From a virus, in IMG/VR virus record IMGVR_UViG_3300029319_000410, positions 1 to 26,570 of that record: 26,570 bases of DNA; one strand, 5' to 3'. Below the pieces are notes generated by a model, which searched no databases, was not told where the DNA came from, and worked only from the letters and a program-made list of their open reading frames with translations. The translations under genes and the position numbers were made by a program. Shown here in pieces: positions 1 to 8,599 of this stretch (position 1 is the first letter of the stretch; each line of letters begins with the position of its first letter).

Positions 1-86
1 ATGAATCCCATATCGAGAATCTTCTTATCTTCTGTGAATGCATATCCGACACAAGTCGTTGATGCATCTAATCCTAATGTAACCAT
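1..86 (-). CDS. RuvC-like nuclease, N-terminal fragment (runs off left edge)
   Basis: A reading frame opens at the ATG at 86 and continues to the window edge, giving 28 residues beginning MVTLGLDASTTCVGYAF. A hydrophobic beta strand followed by D-x-S-T-T and a glycine-aromatic pair is the first strand of the RNase H-like fold in RuvC-type Holliday junction resolvases; D7 would be the first catalytic carboxylate. The start is supported by an AGGAG ribosome site about 4-9 nt upstream, which overlaps the stop codon of the preceding 294-aa gene. Such enzymes cleave branched DNA during phage replication and packaging, the job done by endonuclease VII (gp49) in T4. Only the first strand is visible, so another RNase H-fold or actin-like ATPase protein is possible. 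Confidence 0.6.
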   Translation of the reverse strand, partial: MVTLGLDASTTCVGYAFTEDKKILDMGF

Positions 87-93
87 TTGTCTC

Positions 94-978
94 CTAAATA
101 TCTAATTTTATTTTAAATCTTGTATTTATTTTATCACTTTTTCTAATTGGTCTTGGTAAAGTAGCTTGAATTACAGGTGTATCGTAATCACCATCTTGAT
201 ATAAATTTATTGTTGTGATGTATGGTTGCCATTCACTACCTGTAAATGTCGATGCTAAAGTTGATGTTGCTAAAGTTAAAGGTTTTGTGCTTCCACTTAA
301 AACATTTCTTATCGTATAATTTGTAGTAAAATTAAATTCTTGTGGTAAAATTGTTACATTGTATTCATGAGTTGTAATGTTACTAAATGAATCAAATTTT
401 AATGTAAAGTTTGTGGCTAAATCTGAATAATTTACACTTCCACTCCAAGAGCCTGTTTCTGTAATAACCGCCAAACCTTTGTCATAAAAAATATTTCCAA
501 CATAATTGTCTGATGATGAGGCGTTTGTTGTGCTTTGTGAAAAATGTGCGTTTGTAGCGTATAAATTTCCAAACCCATCATCTCTAATTATAGGATTATT
601 ATTAGAATTATCTACATTGTTCAAATCAGTAAATAAAAAACTACCTTCTTTGATTTTATCACCATAATAACGAGATGGTATTTGAATTATAGAACTACTT
701 GGATAACCATGATATTTTGTAAGAAATTGTTTATTACCACGTTTATCAATTGATAGATTGCTTGATGGTGCTCCAAACTTATGTTCATTAGGATATTGTG
801 GTGAACCACTAGTATAAAATAAAACATTTAAGGAATGCCAATGCGATTGACTTATTGAGCCTGAAACTATCTTTATTGATTTAATTCCGAGTGAACTTGT
901 GTTTAAATTTTGTGTAAAATTTACAACATTACTTTGAATTATGGTTGATGATTTATCAATCTCTCCGAATACATACAT
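94..978 (-). CDS. Putative virion structural protein, 294 aa
   Basis: No function is recognised with certainty. The protein is rich in Ser, Thr, Asn and Tyr with alternating beta-type patterns, has no cysteine, signal peptide or membrane segment, and looks like a phage structural protein. Its last ~43 residues (from YITTINLY to the end) match the end of the neighbouring 375-aa protein in pattern: a Y/F-I-T strand, LY, a proline after a small hydrophobic strand, basic residues, then an alternating strand ending K-I/V-K-L. This suggests a shared C-terminal beta module. The start lies 11 nt after the upstream stop, with a modest GATGGG-type ribosome site. It is the third gene of the 232-375-294 operon, and its stop overlaps the ribosome site of the RuvC-like gene. 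Fibre or decoration protein is an inference from composition and context. Confidence 0.75.
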   Translation of the reverse strand: MYVFGEIDKSSTIIQSNVVNFTQNLNTSSLGIKSIKIVSGSISQSHWHSLNVLFYTSGSPQYPNEHKFGAPSSNLSIDKRGNKQFLTKYHGYPSSSIIQIPSRYYGDKIKEGSFLFTDLNNVDNSNNNPIIRDDGFGNLYATNAHFSQSTTNASSSDNYVGNIFYDKGLAVITETGSWSGSVNYSDLATNFTLKFDSFSNITTHEYNVTILPQEFNFTTNYTIRNVLSGSTKPLTLATSTLASTFTGSEWQPYITTINLYQDGDYDTPVIQATLPRPIRKSDKINTRFKIKLDI

Positions 979-989
979 AGTAACCCATC

Positions 990-2117
990 TTAATAAGTTA
1001 ACTTAACTTTTATAGTAGCTTCTGAACTAAAGTTTTTCTTTAATGGTGTTGAAAGATTTCCTACAGCTACCATTTCACCTGCCCCATTATATAGTTGAAC
1101 TGATGTAATAAATGTGTTAGGATTACCTTTCATTGTTTTTTGTCTTAATTCATTTAAAGAACCTGAAACGAATGTAGGATTATTTGAAAAGTTCATTTGT
1201 CCACTTCTAACTCTACAAAAATATTGAGCACTTACTTGGTCTTCTTCATCTCTAAATGATAGTTTAGCACCAGTTGGTCGTAGACAATTTATAAATCTTA
1301 ATCCAAATTTTTTGTTTGCATCAACACCTTCACCAGTACCAAACCCTCTAAAATTATTTGCTGCTGCAACAGTTGGTGCACCATGAACAACTACGTCATT
1401 TTTATTAGCTCCTTTACCAGGTATAGACGCTGATAACTCAGTCGCACTAAACACCATAACTCCGACATCTGGATAAAAGAATCCATAATTTTTTGCAGCT
1501 GCTCCAGTACCCTCAATAACACCAGCGGTTGAACAACTAACAATATTATATCTATCACCAACAGGTGTTGCAGTTGGTGAAGTAGTTGAACTATCATCTT
1601 TTAAATGTAAAATTGAAATCCCAGTACCATCAGTTTTTGAACCACTTAATGCTATTTCCCAAGTTCCTTTATTCAATCTATCTTTCATATTGGAACGTCT
1701 AGCTGAAAGAACAAATATTTCTTCATCTTTTCCACTCGCTACAGCACTACTGGCACCTGGTGATGAAATAATGAAACCACCAGTAACTTCTGTTGGAGCT
1801 AAAAGTAAACTAGCGTATTGTTTATAAACAGCCTCAGTTGGAGCTTTAATTGCATTTGCATCATCATCAGAACCATACCCATTTGTACTTCCAAAAGCTA
1901 CGTTCCATTCTTGTACAGTTGGTGTGTTACTATTAGCTATACCAAAAAAGTAAGTTTCATTTGTACTTTGTCCTGTTTGTGATGATGAAATAATATTAGC
2001 AGCTGCTAATAGTGAATTTCCATCTGAATGATATGGTGTTGTTACTTTATCCGTTTGAGTAATTTTATCCATACCCTCCGTTGAATCTAATGTTATTAAT
2101 CCTCCAGCTATTGCCAT
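990..2117 (-). CDS. Putative virion structural protein, 375 aa
   Basis: The protein resembles a conserved structural family I associate with marine T4-like phages. The recalled features are an N-terminal N-E-T-Y-F-F segment leading to a V-A-F-G strand (about residues 54-75), a central I-F-V-L-S-x-R-R strand followed by K-D-R-L-x-K-G-T-W-E, and then N-Y-G-F-F-Y-P-D-V-G-V-M-V. The last ~41 residues form the same C-terminal beta module as the 294-aa neighbour. There is no signal peptide or membrane helix. The start is clear, with AGGAGAG 6 nt upstream of the ATG. The gene follows the 232-aa gene by 16 nt and precedes the 294-aa gene by 11 nt, so the three are probably co-transcribed from the element at 2860-2878. 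The role in the virion is unknown; the family link is from memory of patterns, not a search. Confidence 0.78.
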   Translation of the reverse strand: MAIAGGLITLDSTEGMDKITQTDKVTTPYHSDGNSLLAAANIISSSQTGQSTNETYFFGIANSNTPTVQEWNVAFGSTNGYGSDDDANAIKAPTEAVYKQYASLLLAPTEVTGGFIISSPGASSAVASGKDEEIFVLSARRSNMKDRLNKGTWEIALSGSKTDGTGISILHLKDDSSTTSPTATPVGDRYNIVSCSTAGVIEGTGAAAKNYGFFYPDVGVMVFSATELSASIPGKGANKNDVVVHGAPTVAAANNFRGFGTGEGVDANKKFGLRFINCLRPTGAKLSFRDEEDQVSAQYFCRVRSGQMNFSNNPTFVSGSLNELRQKTMKGNPNTFITSVQLYNGAGEMVAVGNLSTPLKKNFSSEATIKVKLTY

Positions 2118-2133
2118 TTATTACTCTCCTAAA

Positions 2134-2832
2134 TTATGATGAACGAACAGTTGATAATACTGCTCTTTGATTTTTTGTAATATTATTTGTCACCGTAAAT
2201 GAATTATAAGCACCTGTTTCAATATGTACAACATAAATATTAGTTGATTTACCTTTTGTATCTTGTTGTATTGGATTTATTTTAAAACTTGAACCATTAA
2301 ATCCATATTGTTGTGCAAATGGGATATCCATCTCTTGTAAGAATTGTCTACTTGTTCCACTTAAATTACTTTGTAGAGTAGCTGTAGTTGAAACAATTGA
2401 TGGGTCTTGAATCACGAAATAATATTCAAAACCAGTAATATTAGCACCACCTGTAAATCCTACTAAGTCAACTGAAATCGTGCCTTTATTTTCATCACCT
2501 TCATTAAATGTTAAAACAGTACCACCACTTACATCTAAATTACCTAAAACTAATGCAGGGACTGCAACAGTATTTTGATTTAAGCTTATTAATCTGTTTC
2601 TTAAATTGTACTCAGCATGAACACTAGCTTCTAATTGTGGTAGATTTTCAATACCCTCACCATAAAAAGCTGAACCACTTGGGTGGTCTGGATTCCAAAG
2701 TGTATAATCTACACCAGTGTCTGAAAGTGTAAATGATGTAATGTTTAAATTACCACCATCTTTTAAAATTTCTCTTCCTTTTTTTGTTAAGACTGCATCA
2801 ACTGTAATTGATGAATTATCTAAATATCCCAT
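2134..2832 (-). CDS. Conserved phage structural protein, 232 aa
   Basis: The N-terminus is distinctive: MGYLDNSS-I-T-V-D-A-V-L-T-K-K-G-R-E, then a short F-T-L-S-D-x-G-V-D-Y strand, N-P-D-H-P-S-G-S-A-F-Y-G and I-E-N-L-P-x-L-E-A (residues 1-70). I recognise this pattern from uncharacterised structural proteins of T4-like environmental phages, where it usually sits beside the 375-aa-type gene, as here. The rest is beta-rich with no membrane segment. AGGAG lies 6 nt upstream of the ATG, supporting the start. It is the first gene after the promoter-like element at 2860-2878 and so heads the second structural operon. Exact function is unknown; tail or fibre component is inferred from neighbours. 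Confidence 0.78.
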   Translation of the reverse strand: MGYLDNSSITVDAVLTKKGREILKDGGNLNITSFTLSDTGVDYTLWNPDHPSGSAFYGEGIENLPQLEASVHAEYNLRNRLISLNQNTVAVPALVLGNLDVSGGTVLTFNEGDENKGTISVDLVGFTGGANITGFEYYFVIQDPSIVSTTATLQSNLSGTSRQFLQEMDIPFAQQYGFNGSSFKINPIQQDTKGKSTNIYVVHIETGAYNSFTVTNNITKNQRAVLSTVRSS

Positions 2833-2859
2833 TGTTTTCTCCTATGTAGAAATACTTTA

Positions 2860-2878
2860 ATTCATATATAAATATAAA
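2860..2878 (-). promoter_or_regulatory. Candidate late promoter, copy 2 (19-nt element)
   Basis: Read on the minus strand the element is TTTATATTTATATATGAAT. It lies 27 nt upstream of the 232-aa start codon in the only intergenic gap on this side of the window. The same 19 nt occur at 24397-24415, 22 nt upstream of another operon's first gene. TATATATG matches the T4 late consensus TATAAATA at six of eight positions and would give a short leader ending in AGGAG, as in T4 late mRNAs. The opposite strand also holds exact TATAAATA (2867-2874 and 2873-2880), so orientation is inferred from the genes, not proven. The assignment to gp55-directed late transcription is inference. Confidence 0.5.
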
Positions 2879-2905
2879 TAAAATAAAAAAATATGCAAAT
2901 TTAAA

Positions 2906-5900
2906 TTAGTATATAATATTATCATTTGAATCTAATGTTGTTTGTCCTTTATTGACAATAATTTTATTTTCACCACCAGTAACTTTTACTCTATAAAATG
3001 ACGCTGTTGAGTAATCCTCATATCGTACATTCAATTGTCCTGGATTTGTGTTTTGTGTTCCTTCATTCATTCTTTCTTTAAATGGATAACTAAAATTTGA
3101 AATGTGGTTACTTGGTAATGTGATTTCACCATCGGAACTTGTTATAAAAAATTTAGTTTTTCCCATCATTCTACCAATATGATTTGAATTAGAAGTAACA
3201 CCACCAACTAAAGATTGATAAGTTATAAGTGAGTGAAAGTCATTATCAATCATTTTTCGGTTATAAAAATTTCTAAAGTTTGAAAAATCGGCACTGTTTG
3301 AAGCGGAATAATATTCGTTGTCACCAATTGAATCAAATACAAATCTTGTATCAATGTGGCCACGATTATAATTACCATCTGAACCAGTGCCACCTGTATA
3401 ATTTATAAAATGTGTTTCATTTGAACTTGTTCCCCAACTACTATGTATATTTGAAAATGATTCATTAGCCTCTTCAGAGTAAGAAATTAATCCATTTTTT
3501 GAAGTGGGTACAGATGAATCAGTTAAAGTTGGTGGAATATTTTTCTGTCCTCGTGTCTCTGAATATGTAAACGATAAATTAAATGGATTTTCAATTGATG
3601 CTGAATAACCACCAGGTTGTAAAAATGGAGGATGAAAGTGATTTTGATAACTTTTTACTGTATAATTACTACCACTATGACTTGATATTGGTGCCAAATA
3701 ACCACTACTTGTCACATACGCGTTACCAAAACTTATTGATGTTGTAATTGGTAATTCTAATGAACCACTGGCATCGACTGGTTTTAAAACTTCACCCTCT
3801 TTGATTGAGTTAAAAATAGCACTTGGAATACTTGTTGATGAAATAATATTTATTTCGTCATTTACTGTATTTGGATTTGGTTCAATTGAATGTAAATGAT
3901 GGTCATATTTTTGTTTTTCTAAAATGGTGGATTTAATCTCAACACCAAAGTTAGAGTTTTCACTAGCCATTGTTGAACGTGCGGGTGATAAACTATTTAA
4001 TCCCTCAGTTAGAGTATGATTAAACATATTTTCCTGTGCTCTTATAAATTTATTTACATCAATTGATAAAGGATGACAATCAAAAAAATCATTTTTAAAT
4101 GTATCTAATAAAGTATAAGATTGTGAAATTGTATATATTGGATTACCATACTTTTCCTCTAAGTTAAATCCACTTAGTTTATCTAAAATAAAATTATTTA
4201 CAAAGTCTTGAGGTGAACGATATAATTCTAATTTATTTGACACAGTAAGTGAAGATTTTTTACCTACAGTATTAGTTAAAGAATCTATAGCTGATTTATC
4301 AGAATTTAAATTACCAACATAATTATTTGACGGATTAATTATAATTCCATTGTCATCTTCTGCTGTCGTATTATCAGATAGAGTTAAACCAACTCTTGGA
4401 ACAATATCAAACCCGTAAATAAATGAACCTGAGAAAAAAGAACCAGGTTTACTAATTGAATAATCGGAATAATTCTTTGTAGGTGAAGCGTCAACAATGT
4501 TTAAAGTTTGTGCTGATGATGAAATAGACGCACTTGAATAATTTTCATTTAATTTAAAATGATAAATTAACTCATCACAATGTGATGTTAAACTATTACC
4601 AAGAGTTGAAAATTTGTTTAATGTATGTTGTTGAAATTTAGATTTACTTAAAGGTGTAGCCCAAGATTTAATTTGTGATAAAGAACCACTAAATATCTCA
4701 CCAACAAATAAATTTGAAGAAGATAAAGCATTTCTTGAACCACTTGACATCCAATTCTGATTAGCTATATCATTATTATCAGTAGCACCTGCTCCACTAA
4801 TTGACATTGTTGCAAAATTATAAGTTCTAATTAATTCATCCTCTTGTAAAGAAGTGTGTAATCTATATTCATTTATTATATTAGTTGATGTACTCCCCGT
4901 CATTCTTTGTAACATTACGTTCCACAATTGTCCATCCGTCATAGTGGAAAATAAAGTTGACATCGATATAGCATTAGTGGCAATCGCTAATGAACCTGTT
5001 AATGAATTATTAAGTCTAAATTGAAATGATGAACTATCACCAGTAGAACTCGGTATCAATCTTAAATCCCATAAAGTTTCCCCACCACTACCACTTGACT
5101 TTAATATTGTTTGTGTTTGTGTTGTGTTAACGTGTTTGTATACAAATTCAATTGTGTTAATGGTCGCACCATCCATCCACCAATCAAGATTTAAAATTCT
5201 ATTTTGTTTACCATTAAAAATATAATTTTGTAATTTTTGTTGACTTGAAACAAATCTAAAGCTTCCTGTTGGATTACCACTTAAACTATTATCTGCACCT
5301 TGACTTACTGGTACTCCATCGTTAAATGGATTTTCCGTTTCACCAGTGGTTTGAACACCATAACCACCAAATTCTTTCACTTTTAAAATATCTGGTGGAT
5401 AACCATATGTATTTAATAAAGCTCTTACTGAATTTTGTGTTCCTTTTGATTTATAGATGTATAATAAATTATTAAGTGTTTTTCTCCAGGTGCTATTTTT
5501 AATATCATCAAATGAAGATACAGAAGTTACATATTTTCCTAAAATATCTGTAAGACTTCCTGATAATGGATTAATAGCTTGCCAACCCATATTTGACAAC
5601 AAAATAGGTAATGTGTTATCTGGTGGAGAGTTTGTTTTTTTATATCCTCTATTATGTAATGTACCAAGTGAATCAATGTGATTTCTAATTAAATCATATT
5701 TTTCTCCTTGTAAATTTAAAAAGTTTTTCATATCTTTATATTCCGAACTTTCTTGAATATAAAGAGGTAAATTATTTTCAAATGAATGTATGTTATTAGT
5801 ATCAAAAGTCTCTGCTGTTGTTAATGCATTATTATACCAATCATTCCATTCAGTTGAACTTGTGTGAAATAAATTATCAAAAGGTAAAACATTTTTGGGA

Positions 5901-8599
5901 TTTTGTAATGTTACTTTTACATCTGTAATTTTTGTTTCTGTAATACCTGTTGGAGTTAAATACAATTGGTTAACTTCTTCAGGTGTTAAAGTTCTATTAT
6001 AAACTCTTGGGTATTGTAAGAATCCATTGAATTGTTCTTTATTACCACTAAGAGTACCTCTATGTCCAATACTTAACTTTTTATCATTATTAAAACTAGA
6101 TGCACTAAATTCACCAACACCTATGTTTGAAGTTTCATCACCTAACTTACCATCAACATAAATTTTAATACCTGTGGATGAACCACTTTGATATGTGAAA
6201 GCTACATGATGCCAACCTAATCCTGCATCGGTTACTGCTTTTTCAGCTCTAAGTGATGTTGAACCTGACCTTACACCAGCTCTGAATACATCTGAACCAC
6301 TTACATAATCTATACCATAAGAGTCAGCTTCAGTACCACGCATAAATACTTCATATCTATCTCGTGTAGGGTCTCCTGAATCACCTAATGCATTATCTGG
6401 ATGGAATCTTTTAACCCAAATCGCCATAGAGAAGTTATCATCTTTACTATAATTAAAATCAGTTGAATCAAATACAATACCTTCTTCTACAGCCGGAGCT
6501 CCGTTACTCGCACTTATGGAATAATAAGATGTTCCATATTGTCTCCCATGAACTTCAAGACCTGCCGATGCGGTAACAGAAACTATATTATCAGCATCAC
6601 CAGTTGTTGGTCCTGCGTCATTTACAACATTAGCAAGAGTTAAAGCACTACCTGATTCCACATCATCAATATTCCAATAACCTTGTAGACTTGATGATAA
6701 TTCATTTTTTCTAAATATTCTAAACAATTCACCACCTGGCATTACAGAACCAAAAAACGGAACACCACTTTGACTAACTACTGTGGTTGGATATAGATTT
6801 GTTGAATCTTTTATCTTATATGAACCTGTTTTATGACTACCACTTAAAATTGTTATTTTGGTTGAACCAGCTTCAAAATCACCAGTTTCTAAATCTACTA
6901 AATCATTATTTGTACTTTTAGGTATGAAATACGATTGTGAAGCCTCGAATATATATCTTTGATGTGCACTACCAGTCATATCAGGATTTAAAATATTATT
7001 TTGATGTAGTGCATCAGTTGGATATGCAGGGTTTAAATTTATATTATTGTTTTGCCAAACCAAAGAACTACCACTATCACCTTGCATTAGAAATGATAAA
7101 TAAATTGAACTACTGTAATTAAAAAAAGGTTTTTGTTCTACAAAATATTTATCAGTAAATAAATCTATAAATTCATTATGAGTACCTGATACTTTTTCAG
7201 ATGAGTGTTTGTACACAACATTAAATCCATTGTGTTGATTTAATTCAGTTCCTTCAACTTGTGCACCACCCAATTGTACAGGTGTTGTGTCTGCATAATT
7301 TTTTAAACTTGGTGCTGAGGCTGTTGAATCTGTTTGTCCATCAAAATATAAAAATCGTTCATAAGGGGTAAAATTTTTAAATTCTTCATTAATTTTTTCA
7401 AATAAATCTTTTCTTTTTTGTATTATAAAAGTTGAATCACCTGTGATTGAACTTGAAACATTTAATGAACTTGAAATATCAGAATAATGTGATTGAATGA
7501 TTTTTACTTTTTCATTAAAATTTTCTAATTTCTTTTTAGCTGAGCCAAAAAAAGTATGATTTTCAAATTCATTAAAATTAGTATTTATATTTGGATAATC
7601 ATATTTACTTGATGAAATTAATGAATTTATTTCAACATCACCAATTGATGCAGAAATAGCTAATTCATCTAAACTTTGAAAACCAAAGTCATTATTATCA
7701 GGATTAATAAAATTTTCTTGAGGTTGTGGTATTAAACCATCACCAAAAATTACACTTGGTACATCTGAAAAGTAAAAAATATCTTGTGTTTGTGTAATTA
7801 AAACTTCCTTTTCAATTGTAACCATTGATAAGTTACCAATAACATTTGGTATTGGTTCATACAATTTTAAAATTATTGATTGATTATCTTTTCCATCTGT
7901 AAATTTATCAAATGTATAATTCATTATTGGAATGTGTTCACCGGTTCCAATATTTAAGACATGTTTGAATTGATATTTATAATTTGGATTTGGTACTGAT
8001 TCTTCACCATCAAGTATAGATTCAGGCTCATTATTATTGAACTCATTTGTAATATTTAATATATCATTAGAATTGTTGGTTATTGGTCTATCAAGTAATT
8101 TTAACCTTACTTCTTTTCTTGATGTAGAAATCTGTTTTATAATAAATTGATAGATGGAATCTGTTGTTGAAGTATCTTCAGGTATTTCTTTTAATTGATT
8201 TAAAAAATCAATTTGAATTTTAAAATTACCTTGTGGTAATCCAAACTCATTAAATATTTCATTTGGTTTTATGTAAATACTACTATTTTCTACAACATTG
8301 CCATCTTCATCTAATGTTTGATATATTTTAAAATCATTAAAATTATCATCACCGATTATTCTTGAACTAAATACATCAGTCCCAACATTAAATGGTGAAG
8401 TGTTTACTCTAGTAGGATTTAAACTCGCATAAAAAATAGCTAATTTATTATCTTCATTTGGAAGACTAACAATGTTATTCGGACTATCTGAAGGATAAAT
8501 TGTTAAACGTATATAGTTCGTACCATTAAATTCAGACATTTGTTCCGATAAAACTAATTCCCTATCTTGAGAACTCAATTCGTATTCAAAATCAGGCAT
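2906..8599 (-). CDS. Giant LamG-containing baseplate/tail fibre protein, 1897 aa
   Basis: This is the largest gene in the window. Visible parts: an N-terminal region of short beta segments; a helical stretch near 340-375 with F-F-G-S-A-K-K-K-L-E-N-F; a LamG/concanavalin-like domain at about 640-880 (M725-A-I-W-V, W-H-H-V-A-F-T-Y, I-Y-V-D-G-K); a helical region at about 950-1075 containing L-L-Y-I-Y-K-S-K-G-T (G1053) and a following R-A-L-L-N-T-Y-G; and a second LamG-like domain at about 1135-1335. The K-G-T helix pattern resembles the P2 gpI tail-protein family, which joins fibres to the baseplate. The C-terminal third is beta- and Ser/Gly-rich. The ATG overlaps the upstream stop as TAATG, with AAGGAG before it. 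The protein likely binds surface glycans as part of the baseplate periphery. Domain calls are by eye; the virion location is inferred from context. Confidence 0.82.
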   Translation of the reverse strand: MPDFEYELSSQDRELVLSEQMSEFNGTNYIRLTIYPSDSPNNIVSLPNEDNKLAIFYASLNPTRVNTSPFNVGTDVFSSRIIGDDNFNDFKIYQTLDEDGNVVENSSIYIKPNEIFNEFGLPQGNFKIQIDFLNQLKEIPEDTSTTDSIYQFIIKQISTSRKEVRLKLLDRPITNNSNDILNITNEFNNNEPESILDGEESVPNPNYKYQFKHVLNIGTGEHIPIMNYTFDKFTDGKDNQSIILKLYEPIPNVIGNLSMVTIEKEVLITQTQDIFYFSDVPSVIFGDGLIPQPQENFINPDNNDFGFQSLDELAISASIGDVEINSLISSSKYDYPNINTNFNEFENHTFFGSAKKKLENFNEKVKIIQSHYSDISSSLNVSSSITGDSTFIIQKRKDLFEKINEEFKNFTPYERFLYFDGQTDSTASAPSLKNYADTTPVQLGGAQVEGTELNQHNGFNVVYKHSSEKVSGTHNEFIDLFTDKYFVEQKPFFNYSSSIYLSFLMQGDSGSSLVWQNNNINLNPAYPTDALHQNNILNPDMTGSAHQRYIFEASQSYFIPKSTNNDLVDLETGDFEAGSTKITILSGSHKTGSYKIKDSTNLYPTTVVSQSGVPFFGSVMPGGELFRIFRKNELSSSLQGYWNIDDVESGSALTLANVVNDAGPTTGDADNIVSVTASAGLEVHGRQYGTSYYSISASNGAPAVEEGIVFDSTDFNYSKDDNFSMAIWVKRFHPDNALGDSGDPTRDRYEVFMRGTEADSYGIDYVSGSDVFRAGVRSGSTSLRAEKAVTDAGLGWHHVAFTYQSGSSTGIKIYVDGKLGDETSNIGVGEFSASSFNNDKKLSIGHRGTLSGNKEQFNGFLQYPRVYNRTLTPEEVNQLYLTPTGITETKITDVKVTLQNPKNVLPFDNLFHTSSTEWNDWYNNALTTAETFDTNNIHSFENNLPLYIQESSEYKDMKNFLNLQGEKYDLIRNHIDSLGTLHNRGYKKTNSPPDNTLPILLSNMGWQAINPLSGSLTDILGKYVTSVSSFDDIKNSTWRKTLNNLLYIYKSKGTQNSVRALLNTYGYPPDILKVKEFGGYGVQTTGETENPFNDGVPVSQGADNSLSGNPTGSFRFVSSQQKLQNYIFNGKQNRILNLDWWMDGATINTIEFVYKHVNTTQTQTILKSSGSGGETLWDLRLIPSSTGDSSSFQFRLNNSLTGSLAIATNAISMSTLFSTMTDGQLWNVMLQRMTGSTSTNIINEYRLHTSLQEDELIRTYNFATMSISGAGATDNNDIANQNWMSSGSRNALSSSNLFVGEIFSGSLSQIKSWATPLSKSKFQQHTLNKFSTLGNSLTSHCDELIYHFKLNENYSSASISSSAQTLNIVDASPTKNYSDYSISKPGSFFSGSFIYGFDIVPRVGLTLSDNTTAEDDNGIIINPSNNYVGNLNSDKSAIDSLTNTVGKKSSLTVSNKLELYRSPQDFVNNFILDKLSGFNLEEKYGNPIYTISQSYTLLDTFKNDFFDCHPLSIDVNKFIRAQENMFNHTLTEGLNSLSPARSTMASENSNFGVEIKSTILEKQKYDHHLHSIEPNPNTVNDEINIISSTSIPSAIFNSIKEGEVLKPVDASGSLELPITTSISFGNAYVTSSGYLAPISSHSGSNYTVKSYQNHFHPPFLQPGGYSASIENPFNLSFTYSETRGQKNIPPTLTDSSVPTSKNGLISYSEEANESFSNIHSSWGTSSNETHFINYTGGTGSDGNYNRGHIDTRFVFDSIGDNEYYSASNSADFSNFRNFYNRKMIDNDFHSLITYQSLVGGVTSNSNHIGRMMGKTKFFITSSDGEITLPSNHISNFSYPFKERMNEGTQNTNPGQLNVRYEDYSTASFYRVKVTGGENKIIVNKGQTTLDSNDNIIY

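Noticed and set aside
2867-2880. Exact T4 late consensus TATAAATA on the plus strand (also at 24404-24411)
   Set aside because: It would direct transcription antisense to all genes. It is the complement of the AT-rich 19-nt element, whose minus orientation agrees with the genes, so I list the element as minus and keep the ambiguity in its evidence.
2833-2905. Terminator after the 1897-aa gene
   Set aside because: Only AT-rich inverted repeats are present, with no GC-containing stem before a T run.
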